From: an uncultured Oscillospiraceae bacterium
Lineage (GTDB): Bacteria > Bacillota > Clostridia > Oscillospirales > Oscillospiraceae
Assembly (NCBI GenBank): GCA_934622035.1
Contig: CAKTVG010000016.1
Coordinates: 1 to 64,000, forward strand
Direction of reading: 5' to 3'
DNA length: 64,000 nucleotides
Shown: one piece after another, positions 48,410 to 58,184 of the stretch
Layout of the letters: each line of letters starts with the position of its first letter
How positions within the stretch are numbered: position 1 is the stretch's first letter
Notes under the pieces: generated by a model
Databases searched by the model: none
What the model saw: the letters and a program-made list of their open reading frames with translations, nothing else
What the model was told of the DNA's origin: nothing
Program-made: the position numbers and the translations under genes

Positions 48410-50824
48410 TCAGGAAATAAAATCAAAGAAATAGCGGTAGCGGATTTTCTGATAATCCGTATAGACCTGCGCGGCATCCTCCGGCAGGAGGGTGTACCAG
48501 CAGAGCTGGCCGTTCAGGCGCACATAGCCGCGGTTGAAGGCGGGCAGGACGGTGCGGGCATAGTCCACATAACGGAAATAGTCCGAAAGCTTCAGATCCA
48601 TCCGGTTTGCGACGTAAGCGCCGAGGTAGCAGGCGTTGATCTGCTCCAGATCCTCCGTCTTCAGCGGGAAGTTTGCCAGAATGACCGCCTTGGTCGTGTA
48701 GCTGCGGAAGCCGTTGACCGCCTCGTCCGCAGTGTTGAACCAGGAGGAGCTTTGGTAGGGCTCATAGCCCTTGGAATCGGAGATGAAGGGCATATGATCG
48801 CCGAAGAAAACGAGAATCGTCGGCGTGTCCAGCGTCTGGATCATCTCATACAGCTCGCCGAGCGCCTTGTCGGCATTGTAAATACCCTGTGCATAGGCGC
48901 GGATCATGCCGAGATCCTCCTCGTTCAAGGTGTCGGAGCTGACGTTAATGTCATAGTGATCGAATTTATCCGCGGGGTAGGGATAGTGATTTTCCGCTGA
49001 GGCGCTCATGATCATCTTATAATGGCCCTCGGAGGTTCCCTTCAACTCATTGAAAATATCCTTTGCAAAGTCGCTGTCGGAATAGTAAATACCGTTGACA
49101 TGGCCGTTCAGATCCTTGTCGTACTTCGTCTGCGTCGCGCCGAAGAGACTGTAGACATAGCCGCTGCGATAGGTGGACGCGCCCCAGGGCGTCAGATACA
49201 TCGTCTCATAGCCGTTGTTGTTGAATTCACGGATGAGATTCGGCGCATGCTGGCCGTTGACGTCGTTGTAATAGGAATCATAGGGCATGTAGCCGGAACG
49301 CCAGAAGGCGATCGGGCTGCCGGTCATGACCTCAAACTCCGTGTTGACCGTCGCGCCGCCGTAGGTCGGCACGAGAAGGTCAAAGACCATCTTGTCCTCG
49401 TCCTGCGCATAGGAATCGATGTTCGGCGTCAGGCTCTGGCTAAACGTCACCTCCGGGAGGTTGTTCTGCAAATCCGTAAACGTCTCGGAGAGCATGAAAA
49501 CAACGTTTGCCTTACCCCAGATGCCGGTGTTTTCCACCTTGCCTGCGCCCTCGCTGACTGCCAGATCCGCCGCCTCTGCGGAGTAATTCTCCGGCTCGAC
49601 GTTGCGCGGCGCCATGGCGTCGAGGTAGATGCCCTGATACAGGCCGTACTGATAGTACATCTCCGTGTTTTCCGGCAGGTTCTGCGCCTCTTGCGGCGTC
49701 ATGCCATAAAGGAGGGAAAGCACCTGCGCGTTGCCGCGCAGCAGCATGGGCACCGTCAGAAGTCCCAGCGCCAGCGCAAGCGTAACCAGCCGCAGCCAGA
49801 GCTTCTTCGGGCGGAAACGAGTATGTCTGTCCAGCAGCAGGAAGCCTGCGCCGAGCAGCGCCACCGCCAGGGATTTGGCAATGACCTTCCAGATCCAGGG
49901 GCCGATGGTGGTCGCCGCCGCGCCCATCATGGAGATATCGTCAAAATTGAGATAATGCACGTCGCTGAGCTGGATGGGGTTGCCCATGATCTGGAACTTG
50001 ATATCGTTGACGGTCAGAAGCGCCGTCATCACAATCACGCTGCACAGCTTCGCGCCCCAGCTGCTGCCGAAAATGCAGCACAGGGCGTAAAACGCCAGCG
50101 CAATATAGGCCCAGAGGAAGAAAAACGCGGCAAAATGCCCGCTGACGGTAGCGGCAAGGCCGCTCATCGCCCCAGAGACGCCATAAGCCAGCTTGTAATA
50201 GAAATCAGAGGCCAGCAGGATGTACAGGGGAAAAATCACGAAATTGACTGTTTTATCGTTCAGAAGCTTCCGGCTGAGCTTCGCCGCATCCGGTCTGCGC
50301 ACGTGCAGCGGAAGCAGGTAGAAAACCGCCAGCACCAGAAGCACTGCCGGTGAAATATAACGCTGCCAGTCGTTTTTCAGCAGCCGCACTGCCAGCACCG
50401 CCAGCGGATACAAAATTGCCGACCATTCCGCCGGCAGGCCGGCAGAGCTGCGCCAGTCGCGCTCGCCGTGCAGCAGGCGCGCCGCCTCCCCGGCCAGACG
50501 AACCAGTACCGCCAAAAGGTACACAAGCCCCGCAACGGCGGAGAAGAGATTGCGTGCCATCTGAAGCGTGATCACCGCAGGCAGCACGCCGAAGCTCACC
50601 GCCTTTGCCAGTGCGTCCAGAACGGCGCCAAAGGTCTGCATTTTTTCGCTGCGTTCTCTGCGCCGCGCCAGCACGCCGTCAAAGGCATCGCACAGGCCGC
50701 AGATCAGCAGACACAGCAGCGCCAGCATAAAATGCTGCGTCATCGCCATGCCCATGCCCGCAAAGGCAAAGCAAACCCCCGCAAGGGTCAAAAAATCACA
50801 AAGCCGGTCATCTGATTTTTTCAT
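48410..50824 (-). CDS. Fusion of PssA-like CDP-alcohol phosphatidyltransferase and LTA-synthase-like sulfatase-fold enzyme
   Basis: An 804-residue membrane protein. Residues 1-190 resemble phosphatidylserine synthase: CDAFDGVLARRRERSEKM with Asp46, Asp49 and Arg54, Gly66, Asp70; but the last Asp of the D-x3-D motif is Lys74 (DALAKAVSFGVLPA). From 190 a second set of membrane segments leads to an alkaline-phosphatase-fold domain: VVFMLSETFTDL, YGGATVNTEFEVMTGSP (nucleophile Thr) and LVFFGDHMPFISD. Such domains transfer glycerophosphate or phosphoethanolamine to surface glycans. RBS not strong. Confidence 0.85.
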   Translation of the reverse strand: MKKSDDRLCDFLTLAGVCFAFAGMGMAMTQHFMLALLCLLICGLCDAFDGVLARRRERSEKMQTFGAVLDALAKAVSFGVLPAVITLQMARNLFSAVAGLVYLLAVLVRLAGEAARLLHGERDWRSSAGLPAEWSAILYPLAVLAVRLLKNDWQRYISPAVLLVLAVFYLLPLHVRRPDAAKLSRKLLNDKTVNFVIFPLYILLASDFYYKLAYGVSGAMSGLAATVSGHFAAFFFLWAYIALAFYALCCIFGSSWGAKLCSVIVMTALLTVNDIKFQIMGNPIQLSDVHYLNFDDISMMGAAATTIGPWIWKVIAKSLAVALLGAGFLLLDRHTRFRPKKLWLRLVTLALALGLLTVPMLLRGNAQVLSLLYGMTPQEAQNLPENTEMYYQYGLYQGIYLDAMAPRNVEPENYSAEAADLAVSEGAGKVENTGIWGKANVVFMLSETFTDLQNNLPEVTFSQSLTPNIDSYAQDEDKMVFDLLVPTYGGATVNTEFEVMTGSPIAFWRSGYMPYDSYYNDVNGQHAPNLIREFNNNGYETMYLTPWGASTYRSGYVYSLFGATQTKYDKDLNGHVNGIYYSDSDFAKDIFNELKGTSEGHYKMIMSASAENHYPYPADKFDHYDINVSSDTLNEEDLGMIRAYAQGIYNADKALGELYEMIQTLDTPTILVFFGDHMPFISDSKGYEPYQSSSWFNTADEAVNGFRSYTTKAVILANFPLKTEDLEQINACYLGAYVANRMDLKLSDYFRYVDYARTVLPAFNRGYVRLNGQLCWYTLLPEDAAQVYTDYQKIRYRYFFDFIS

Positions 50825-50910
50825 GGGAATCGTACTACCTCCTCACGCCGCCATTGCGGCATGTCTTATGATATCACACATTCCTGCAAATTACCAGAGG
50901 AAAGGCCGTT

Positions 50911-51156
50911 CTATTCGCTGATTTCACGATACATTGCAGCGGCGTCATCTTTTCTTACGGCGTCTGCCACTGCCAACACCTCCACCGTCAGGCTCCGCTG
51001 TCCAAAGACGATGCAGAGCACATCGCCCACCTTGACGTCATAGGACGCTTTCGCGGGGCGGCCGTTGACCGTGACGCGGGCATTGTCGCAGGCGTCGTTG
51101 GCGACGGTGCGGCGTTTGATCAGCCGCGAGACCTTTAAAAACTTATCTAAGCGCAT
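50911..51156 (-). CDS. rqcP: RqcP/YabO S4-domain ribosome quality-control protein
   Basis: An 81-residue S4 RNA-binding protein: MRLDKFLKVSRLIKRRTVAND, ARVTVNGRPAKASYDVKVGDVL. RqcP works with RqcH in adding Ala tails to stalled nascent chains on 50S subunits. Order spoVB-like, hup, rqcP resembles the Bacillus yabM-yabO region. It lies 52 bases after hup. Confidence 0.9.
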   Translation of the reverse strand: MRLDKFLKVSRLIKRRTVANDACDNARVTVNGRPAKASYDVKVGDVLCIVFGQRSLTVEVLAVADAVRKDDAAAMYREISE

Positions 51157-51208
51157 AATACCTCCAAAAACAGTTTCAGCCAGAACCGGAGGCTCTGGCC
51201 GAAAAGTA

Positions 51209-51487
51209 TCATTTTGCTGCGACGGCGTCCTTCAGTGCGCGGCCTGCCTTGAAGACGGGTACGCGGGTTGCCGGGATCTCAATGGTTTCCTTGGTTCTGG
51301 GGTTGCGGCCCGTGCGCGCCTCGCGCTCCTTGGTTTCAAAGGAACCAAAACCGACAAGCTGAATCTTATCGCCGCCGGAAATCGCATCGGTGATGACTTC
51401 CAGAGTGGCGGCCAGCGCCTTCTCGGCGTCCTTCTTCGACAGACCGGACTTTTCCGCGATCTGCGCAATCAGTTCTACTTTGTTCAT
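51209..51487 (-). CDS. hup: HU-type DNA-binding protein
   Basis: A 92-residue nucleoid protein with MNKVELIAQIAEKSGLSKKDAEKAL, VGFGSFETKEREARTGRNPRTKE and IPATRVPVFKAGRALKDAV, all normal for HU. It bends and compacts DNA. A TACAAT about 45 bases upstream may give it its own promoter inside the long run of minus-strand genes. Confidence 0.97.
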   Translation of the reverse strand: MNKVELIAQIAEKSGLSKKDAEKALAATLEVITDAISGGDKIQLVGFGSFETKEREARTGRNPRTKETIEIPATRVPVFKAGRALKDAVAAK

Positions 51488-51634
51488 TGTATAAACCTCT
51501 TTCCAAACATGTTTCTTTCGTTGATGATTGTATCATCCGGCGCGGTGCGCCGCAGGGCAAATTCCGCCCGGAATGCTCTGCCTATAAAATTTACCACATG
51601 ACACAGAAATACGCAAGTAAAAATCTGGAAAAAA

Positions 51635-53317
51635 TCACCGGATATGCAGAATTTTTGCGATTTTTTCGCCCTTTGGCAGGAACATGCAGTCCTCGTAGGT
51701 AATTGCACGGAACACGACGACCAGAACGCAGTACACCACGACTGCCACGATGATCGCCATGCCGCAGCAGACCACCACACTGGAGATCAGCTTGGACAGC
51801 AGCTGATAGACGACAAAGGCTGCCGCGCCCATGACCACGGCGGACAGTCCGCTGCGCCAGATATTGGGCAGGACCTTCGGCGCTCTGCGCAGCACGCGGC
51901 GCATGGCAAAGAGGTTCAGCGCCATGACCACCAGGAAGCACAGGAAGGTGCTCACCGGCGCGCCAAGGATGGCGATGTTGGGGTTGCCGACGAGGATGTA
52001 GTTCATAATGACCTTGAGGATACCGCCGATGATCGTGTTGACCACGGGCAGGAAGACAAAGCCGTGCGCCTGCATGATGGCGCTTGCCATATTGGAAATG
52101 CTGGTCACAAGGATCGTGAAGCTGAGCAGAGCGAGGATCGTTCCTGCGATATTCAGAAGCTCCCCGTGGTAGCCGCCGAGCAGCTGGATGATGGGCTTGG
52201 CCAGAACGAAGAGGCCCACCGTGCAGGGCATGGCGATCAGGCCCATCAGCCGCAGGGAGGAATCCTGCACCATGCGCACGCCGCGCATATTTTTGCGCGT
52301 CAGGTGCTCCGTGATTGCGGGAATGATGGCCGCGGTGATGTTGGGAATGAAGGCCAGCGGCAGATTAAAAACCGTCTGGCAGAAATTGTACACGCCCTTG
52401 GCCGTGTCGGCGGCGTACTGGTTGATGTCCTCGGGGCTTTTTTCTGCGGCAAGGGCCAGCAGCCGCGCCATGACGCTGTCCGTCCCCGGCTGCACCTGCT
52501 GCGCGGCGCTGAGCATGCGGGACATGACGGTGGAGGAATCGATCAGGTTGATGATCTGCAAGCCCGCCGCGCCGATGGTGATCGGCACCGCAATGGCAAG
52601 CAGCGCCTTCATCGTCTCGCCCACAGGACGCGCCTTGCCGCCCATGGAGTCCAGACTCCGCGCGGCGCGGCGGCGGGAGATCACAAGGTAGATTGCCGAG
52701 AGCGCCGAGCCGACGGTGATGCCGAGGATGGTCGCGCCGGAGGCCTTCGGACCGTCGCCGGTCTTCTGGAGCACGAGCCAGGCCAGCGCCAGCCCCAGAA
52801 TCAGCTTGCACAGCGCCTCGATGACCTGGCTGACCGCCGTGGGCACCATATTGCCCTGGCCCTGGAAGAAGCCGCGGCACGCCGAGGCGATGCAAATGCA
52901 CAAAACGGCCGGGCCGAGCGCAAGGATGGAGTAATAGGAGCCGGGATTGTGCATCACGCTCGTGGCGAGCCAGCGTGGGAAGAGCATCATAATGCCGCTG
53001 CCGAGCAGGCCCAGCACGAGATAGGCAATCAGCGCCGTTTCATAGATGCGCTTGACCTGCCGGCCGTTGCCCAGCGCCTTGGCCTCGGAGACAAGGCGGC
53101 TCATGGCCACCGGCAGGCCGGTGATGGACACGACCAGCATCACGGTGTAAATTTCATACGCCGTGTTGAAATAGCCGAAGTTCGCATCGCCGATCAGCCG
53201 CTTGAGCGGGATTTTGTAGAGCATGCCGATGATCTTGACCAGAATGGTCGAGATCGACAAAATCGCCGCACCGGCCAGATAGTTTTGTTTTTGATTCTTG
53301 TTTTCCAAAAACCTCAC
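51635..53317 (-). CDS. SpoVB/MurJ-like lipid-linked oligosaccharide flippase
   Basis: A 560-residue protein with about 14 membrane segments in MOP-superfamily (MATE-like) fold: GAAILSISTILVKIIGMLYKIPL at the start, FGYFNTAYEIYTVMLVVSITGLPVAMSRLVSEA, CRGFFQGQGNMVPTAVSQVIEALCKL are typical of SpoVB/YabM. These flip lipid-linked cell-wall or cortex precursors. Its place before hup and rqcP mirrors yabM in Bacillus. It overlaps the amidohydrolase by 4 bases. Confidence 0.9.
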   Translation of the reverse strand: MRFLENKNQKQNYLAGAAILSISTILVKIIGMLYKIPLKRLIGDANFGYFNTAYEIYTVMLVVSITGLPVAMSRLVSEAKALGNGRQVKRIYETALIAYLVLGLLGSGIMMLFPRWLATSVMHNPGSYYSILALGPAVLCICIASACRGFFQGQGNMVPTAVSQVIEALCKLILGLALAWLVLQKTGDGPKASGATILGITVGSALSAIYLVISRRRAARSLDSMGGKARPVGETMKALLAIAVPITIGAAGLQIINLIDSSTVMSRMLSAAQQVQPGTDSVMARLLALAAEKSPEDINQYAADTAKGVYNFCQTVFNLPLAFIPNITAAIIPAITEHLTRKNMRGVRMVQDSSLRLMGLIAMPCTVGLFVLAKPIIQLLGGYHGELLNIAGTILALLSFTILVTSISNMASAIMQAHGFVFLPVVNTIIGGILKVIMNYILVGNPNIAILGAPVSTFLCFLVVMALNLFAMRRVLRRAPKVLPNIWRSGLSAVVMGAAAFVVYQLLSKLISSVVVCCGMAIIVAVVVYCVLVVVFRAITYEDCMFLPKGEKIAKILHIR

Positions 53318-54627
53318 TCCTTTTCCGGAGAGAACAGATGGGGCATGACATAAGCCGCAAGCTCATGCACAACGCTCTCCAGATCGATGGTCGGATACTT
53401 GCCCGCGGCATAGAGGATCTTGCCGCGCACCATGGTCAGCACGACATCGTGCCCGCTGACGGCATAGGCCAGATGAGAAAGCACATTGTGGCAGGGCATC
53501 AGATGCGGCGCGGTGAAATCCAGCAGGATGACGTCCGCATCCATGCCGACCTTGAGCATGCCGCACTCGGCCTCGCGGCCCTGCGCCCTTGCGCCGCAGA
53601 CGGTCGCCATCATCACTGCCGCCTGCGCGGGCAGCGCCTTCGGGTCGCCCGTGACGCCCTTGGCCATGAGCGTCGCTGCCTTGATCTCCTCAAACAGGTC
53701 GAGGTTGTTGTTCGACGCGCTGGAATCCGTGCCGAGGGCGACGTTCATTCCCGCCTTGATCATCTCCTGCACATTCGCGCAGCCGGAGGCCAGCTTCAGG
53801 TTGGACACCGGGCAGTGCACGGCGGAAACCTTGCACTTTGCAAGCAGGCGCATGTCCTCCGGCTCCAGCCAGACGCAGTGCGCTGCGCCGGTGCGGACGT
53901 CGAAGACATGGTGGCAGTCGAGCAGCTGCGCGGGCGTCAGGCCGTACTTTTCTTTGCAGGCCTCGTGCTCTGCCTTCGTCTCGGAGAGGTGGAGGTGCAT
54001 GCCGAGGTGCTCGTTGATGGCATACTCGCTCACGGCGTCCCAAAGCCGGTGGTCGGAGGTATACTCGCCGTGGATGGACGCGTCCACGCGGATGCGGCCG
54101 TTGTCATAGCCGTCCCACTTTTCCTTCAGCTCCATCATTTCGCGGCAGCCGGGGTGCTTTTCCACGTCGAACTCCTCGCCGAAGAGCGTCGTGCCGCGGG
54201 CGAGGTTGGCCTTGATGCCGGACTCCGCCACCGCCTGGGCAATGGCGTCGCAGTGATCGTACATATCCGAAACGGACGTCGTGCCGAAGCGCAGGCACTC
54301 CGCGATGGAAAGAAGCGTCGCCGCCTTGACGCAGCGGTCGTCCATGCGCTCCTCCTTCGGGAAGATGTGATCGTTCAGCCAGGCCGCCAGCTCACAGTCG
54401 TCGGCATAGCCGCGCAGGGGCGACATGGCCAGATGCGTGTGGCAGTTGATGAGGCCGGGCATGAGCACCATGCCCTCGCCGTTGATGATTTTCTGCGGCT
54501 TTTCCTCCGGCGCCTTGCGCGACAGATAGCTGATCTTTCCGTCCGTCACACCAACAAAGGCGGAAAACAGAACGTGCAGATCCTCGTCCATCGTGACGGC
54601 GGTAACATTGGCAAATAGAATATCCAT
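53314..54627 (-). CDS. Amidohydrolase, MtaD/TrzA-type deaminase
   Basis: A 437-residue metal-dependent hydrolase: GLINCHTHLAMSPLRGYADD (HxH metal site), MHLHLSETKAEHE, AHCVWLEPEDM (His) and LGTDSSASNNNLDLFEE (Asp). This is the pattern of 5-methylthioadenosine/S-adenosylhomocysteine deaminases and related guanine-type deaminases. Start ATG at 54627 chosen from AAAGGACGCACT; the longer frame overlaps hemZ. Substrate not provable by eye. Confidence 0.88.
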   Translation of the reverse strand: MDILFANVTAVTMDEDLHVLFSAFVGVTDGKISYLSRKAPEEKPQKIINGEGMVLMPGLINCHTHLAMSPLRGYADDCELAAWLNDHIFPKEERMDDRCVKAATLLSIAECLRFGTTSVSDMYDHCDAIAQAVAESGIKANLARGTTLFGEEFDVEKHPGCREMMELKEKWDGYDNGRIRVDASIHGEYTSDHRLWDAVSEYAINEHLGMHLHLSETKAEHEACKEKYGLTPAQLLDCHHVFDVRTGAAHCVWLEPEDMRLLAKCKVSAVHCPVSNLKLASGCANVQEMIKAGMNVALGTDSSASNNNLDLFEEIKAATLMAKGVTGDPKALPAQAAVMMATVCGARAQGREAECGMLKVGMDADVILLDFTAPHLMPCHNVLSHLAYAVSGHDVVLTMVRGKILYAAGKYPTIDLESVVHELAAYVMPHLFSPEKE

Positions 54628-54638
54628 AGTGCGTCCTT

Positions 54639-56084
54639 TCATTTCAGCAGGGTAATGGCCGCGTCCTTCTGCGAAAGGACGCTATCCATGCGCTGGATGT
54701 ACTGCTGGGGGAATTTGGGATTGTGGAAGCGCTCGAGCGTCCCGTCCGGCAGGTTGATCTTGGTCATGCCACCGCCGCCGAGCGAGATCACGCTGTGCAG
54801 CTCCTCCATCATATAGATGTTGTACAGGCATTCCGTTCCCGGCCTGCTCCAGCCGACATTTTCAAAGCTGCCGGACATGTATTTCTGGCGGTAGAGATAA
54901 TAGGGCCGGTAGCCGTGGGCACGCAGCTCCGCCTCCGCGCCGTCGAGCATGGCGCGCACGGCCTGTGCCGTGGGCAGCTCCTCGCGGGAGAAGTAGAGAT
55001 CCGCGCCCTTTTTCAGTGCCAGCGTGTGCACGGTGATGTTCTCCGGCTCCAGCGCAAGCACCTGCGCCAGGGAATCGGCGAAGCTCTCCGGGCCGTCCTG
55101 CGGCAGACCGGCAATCAGATCCATATTGATTTCCCGGAAGCCCGCTGCACGCGCCTGATGAAACGCCTGCACGGTCTGCGCCGCCGTATGGCAGCGGCCG
55201 ATGCGGCGCAGAACGGCGTCGTTCATCGTCTGCGGATTGATGCTCATGCGTCCGCAGCCGAGGCTGTGGATTGCGGAGAGCTTCTCCGGGTCGAGCGTGT
55301 CCGGGCGGCCGCCCTCCACGGTGTATTCTATGAGGGACGAGAGGTCAAAATGTGCGGCAATCGCCTGCATCAGGCGGGTCATCTGCGCCGTGGAGAGCGT
55401 TGTGGGCGTGCCGCCGCCGATGTAGATCGTTCGGACGCTTCTCCCAGCCGCGCGAAGAAGCCGCGCGGTGTGCTCAATCTCCTGCTCCAGCGCGTCGAGA
55501 TAAGGCGCAAGCAGCGCACCCTGCCGCCCCGTCGTCTGGCTGACGAAGCTGCAATACACACAGCGCGTCGGGCAGAAGGGAATGCCGATATACACGGAGA
55601 CGTCCTGCGGACGCAGACGCTGCGCCGCGCGGACCGTAGCGGCGGAGCACTCTACGCTCAGCCGGCTGCGCGCAGGCGTGACGTGATAGCTCTCCTCCAG
55701 GAGGCGGCGGGCATCGGCCTCCGTGCCGCCCGCAAGCAGGCAGCGCGTCGTGAGCTTCGTCGGGCGGACGCCGGAAAGGCTTCCCCATTCCGGCGGCTCG
55801 CGCAGGAGCATCGCCGCGGCGTAATAGGTGTTTTGCAGCAGACGGCGGCGAGAGGAAACGTCCTCCTGCGCCGTTCTCATGCGGCGGGCAGCGCGGACGG
55901 TCTTTCCGTGCAGAGTGATCTGCGCCGTAGCCGTCAGCCACGTTGCGCCGCGGTGCAGCGCGGAGACCGCACCGTCGCCCTGAAAGGCGGCGTTGACCGG
56001 CTCCATCGTCTCCTCCGGGAAGAGCGCCAGCTGCAATTGCTCGACGGCGTAGCGCTCGTCATGTCCTTTTAACAGAAGCTTCAT
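54639..56084 (-). CDS. hemZ: Coproporphyrinogen dehydrogenase HemZ (radical SAM)
   Basis: A 481-residue radical-SAM enzyme. The SAM cluster motif is CPTRCVYCSF (CxxxCxxC) near residue 176, followed by IYIGGGTPTTLSTAQMTRLM and EYTVEGGRPDTL. The N-terminal 160 residues (LKGHDERYAVEQLQLALFPEE, GVRPTKLT) are specific to HemZ among HemN-like proteins. It removes carbon dioxide from coproporphyrinogen III without oxygen in haem making, though HemZ is also found in species without full pathways. Overlaps the MBL gene by 4 bases. Confidence 0.92.
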   Translation of the reverse strand: MKLLLKGHDERYAVEQLQLALFPEETMEPVNAAFQGDGAVSALHRGATWLTATAQITLHGKTVRAARRMRTAQEDVSSRRRLLQNTYYAAAMLLREPPEWGSLSGVRPTKLTTRCLLAGGTEADARRLLEESYHVTPARSRLSVECSAATVRAAQRLRPQDVSVYIGIPFCPTRCVYCSFVSQTTGRQGALLAPYLDALEQEIEHTARLLRAAGRSVRTIYIGGGTPTTLSTAQMTRLMQAIAAHFDLSSLIEYTVEGGRPDTLDPEKLSAIHSLGCGRMSINPQTMNDAVLRRIGRCHTAAQTVQAFHQARAAGFREINMDLIAGLPQDGPESFADSLAQVLALEPENITVHTLALKKGADLYFSREELPTAQAVRAMLDGAEAELRAHGYRPYYLYRQKYMSGSFENVGWSRPGTECLYNIYMMEELHSVISLGGGGMTKINLPDGTLERFHNPKFPQQYIQRMDSVLSQKDAAITLLK

Positions 56085-56674
56085 CGAACGGCCTCTTTCA
56101 GATAGGGATTGCGGGCGCGCTCGGCGTCCAGGGTGGTCGCCTCGCCGTGTCCGGGATAAATGTTCAGATTTTCGGGGATGCCTGCCAGCCGGGCAAGGCT
56201 GCGCCGCATCTCCTGCGCAGAGCCGCCCAGATCGGTGCGGCCGCAGGAGCCTGCAAACAGCGTGTCCCCGGAGAAGAGCGACTCCCCACAGCGCAGGCAG
56301 ACGGAGCCCAATGTATGCCCCGGCGTTTCCAGAACAGAAAAGCGCAGCGTACCGACGGCGACCTCGTCGCCCTCCCGGTAGCAGTCCGTGTAATACAGCG
56401 GCCCGGCGGTCAGATACTCCGGCAGGCGCAGCTCCTTTTCATTCAGCCAGACCGGGCAGGCCGTCGCCTGCGCAAGGCCGCGCACGGCCCCGACATGGTC
56501 AAAGTGGGCATGCGTGAGCAAAACGGCGCAGATGCGCAGGCGGTTCTGCTGCGCGGCGGCAAGGATTCTCTCCGGCGCATAGCCAGGGTCGATGACCGCA
56601 GTCTGTCCCGTCTCGTCCGAGACGAGGTAGCAGTTCGTCTGATAATCGCCCAAAGGGAGCGTGAAAATGTGCAT
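56081..56674 (-). CDS. MBL-fold hydrolase (glyoxalase II-like)
   Basis: A 197-residue metallo-beta-lactamase-fold enzyme with LLTHAHFDHVGAV (HxHxDH), ETPGHTLGSVCL (His), LFSGDTLFAGSCGRTDL (Asp) and YPGHGEATTLDAE (His): a complete two-zinc site. The GCGRTD segment is typical of YcbL/glyoxalase II-like hydrolases beside relA-dtd-hemZ in Firmicutes. Substrate unknown. Confidence 0.92.
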   Translation of the reverse strand: MHIFTLPLGDYQTNCYLVSDETGQTAVIDPGYAPERILAAAQQNRLRICAVLLTHAHFDHVGAVRGLAQATACPVWLNEKELRLPEYLTAGPLYYTDCYREGDEVAVGTLRFSVLETPGHTLGSVCLRCGESLFSGDTLFAGSCGRTDLGGSAQEMRRSLARLAGIPENLNIYPGHGEATTLDAERARNPYLKEAVR

Positions 56675-56698
56675 CGGTTTTCTCCTTTCGCAGGGACG

Positions 56699-58165
56699 TC
56701 AATCCGCAAAGGCATAGGGAATGCCCAGTCCTCCCTCGCAGAAATAGACGCTTGCCTCGTCGCCCACGTGTGTGGCGGTATAGTATTCCTCTCCGACGGT
56801 GAGCTTTATGGTCTTCCCGTCCTCGGTCCGGAAGGTAATGTAATATGTATCGCCGCCCTTGCTGCTCGTGCTGATGTTCATTTCCTGCACGACGGCGGGC
56901 ACCTCCAGAGGCTGCCTGATGTCGGTCAGGTAATTCACCTCCGCCACCGCACTGTAGCTGTAGAAGGCAAGGAAAATCACAACCGTCAGGGCGCTGAGAC
57001 GCGTGCGCCACTCCTTCGTAAAGATCAGCAGCGCCGCGATCATTACGGCCAGGAGCACGGCGCTATAGATCAGTGTGGTCTTCCAGTCGAGAATGTTGAA
57101 ATCCTTTAGCGCCCGTATGCCGGGAACGATGGCGGAAAGGCCCAGCAATATCACGCAGCTTGCCTTTTCCGTTTCGCTTTTCTTGGTATCCACGATGGTC
57201 ACGTCGTTCGGGAAAACGCACATCAGCACCAGGCAGGCCAGCGTCGGCAGCAGCGCCAGCACCGCAAAGGGCGTATAGGGTACCGGCAGGAACAGCCACG
57301 GCAGATCGATCACGCCGGTCACAATACTCAAAATCAGGAATACGCGGCGCAGCAGGCGCACGCGCTTTTTGTCCGGGGCCGTCTGCGGCACAGCCGCGCG
57401 GCGCTCAGATCTTCTGTCCTCGCGAATATAGGGACGGAAGAATTCTTTCAGGTCCTCCTCCGAGGTATTGCCGTCGGCGAACATGCGGAAGCGGCGGCGG
57501 CCGGAACGCAGGATGAATTTCTCCGCGCCGTAGATGTTATCGGCGCTCATTTCCGCCACGCGGACGGACATCGTCTCGTCTGCGGGCAGCTCCAGATCGC
57601 CCTTGCCCAGCGGGCGCAGCGTCCCAGCGGTCTGAATTTTTTCCGGGTCGATGCCGGTCAGCTCACCGCCGCAGCGATAGAGAAGCAGCCGGCCGCCGGT
57701 GCGGAAAATCTGATAACGGTGGCCGCTGAGCGGCAGGAACACAAACACGCCCTGCGACGATTTCGGGATCCGGTACTCCCGTTTCTCCGGAAGTGCTTCG
57801 TCCCCGTCGTCTTTCTTTTTTCCGGCGCGATTGTTTTTCCATTGGAGCAGCGGCGGAACGCCGAGCACGGCGGCAAGCAGGAGAATTGCAGAAACGCCGC
57901 GATAAGGCTTCGGCAGAACCCGCGGCAGGGTGATCACGAGCATGAGGCCATAGGCGCCCAGCAGGCCGGGCCAGCCGAGAAACAGCAGCGCCACGCCGCC
58001 GAGCGCCGTTCCGACGCCGGCAATCAACAGAATCGCAAGCCTCCACAGCTCGTCTCCCTGCCCGAGAACGGTGCGGTACATGACAATGCTGCCCACAATG
58101 CCCAGCACAAGCAGAAGCAGCGAGGGCAGCAGGCGTTTTTTCAGGGCGCTTTTGTAATCCTTCAT
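56699..58165 (-). CDS. Multi-pass membrane protein, unknown (488 aa)
   Basis: About eight hydrophobic segments in two blocks (residues 10-105 and 290-405) flank a soluble domain at 125-280 (REYRIPKSSQGVFVFLPLSGHRYQIF, RFRMFADGNTSEEDLKEFFRPYI). The C-terminal 80 residues are an exported beta domain (VQEMNISTSSKGGDTYYITFRTEDGKTIKLTVGEEYY). I recognise no family. It sits between dtd and the MBL gene in an otherwise conserved order, so it is a lineage-specific insertion. Confidence 0.75.
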   Translation of the reverse strand: MKDYKSALKKRLLPSLLLLVLGIVGSIVMYRTVLGQGDELWRLAILLIAGVGTALGGVALLFLGWPGLLGAYGLMLVITLPRVLPKPYRGVSAILLLAAVLGVPPLLQWKNNRAGKKKDDGDEALPEKREYRIPKSSQGVFVFLPLSGHRYQIFRTGGRLLLYRCGGELTGIDPEKIQTAGTLRPLGKGDLELPADETMSVRVAEMSADNIYGAEKFILRSGRRRFRMFADGNTSEEDLKEFFRPYIREDRRSERRAAVPQTAPDKKRVRLLRRVFLILSIVTGVIDLPWLFLPVPYTPFAVLALLPTLACLVLMCVFPNDVTIVDTKKSETEKASCVILLGLSAIVPGIRALKDFNILDWKTTLIYSAVLLAVMIAALLIFTKEWRTRLSALTVVIFLAFYSYSAVAEVNYLTDIRQPLEVPAVVQEMNISTSSKGGDTYYITFRTEDGKTIKLTVGEEYYTATHVGDEASVYFCEGGLGIPYAFAD

Positions 58166-58184
58166 GGCGGGTCCTCCTGTGTGG

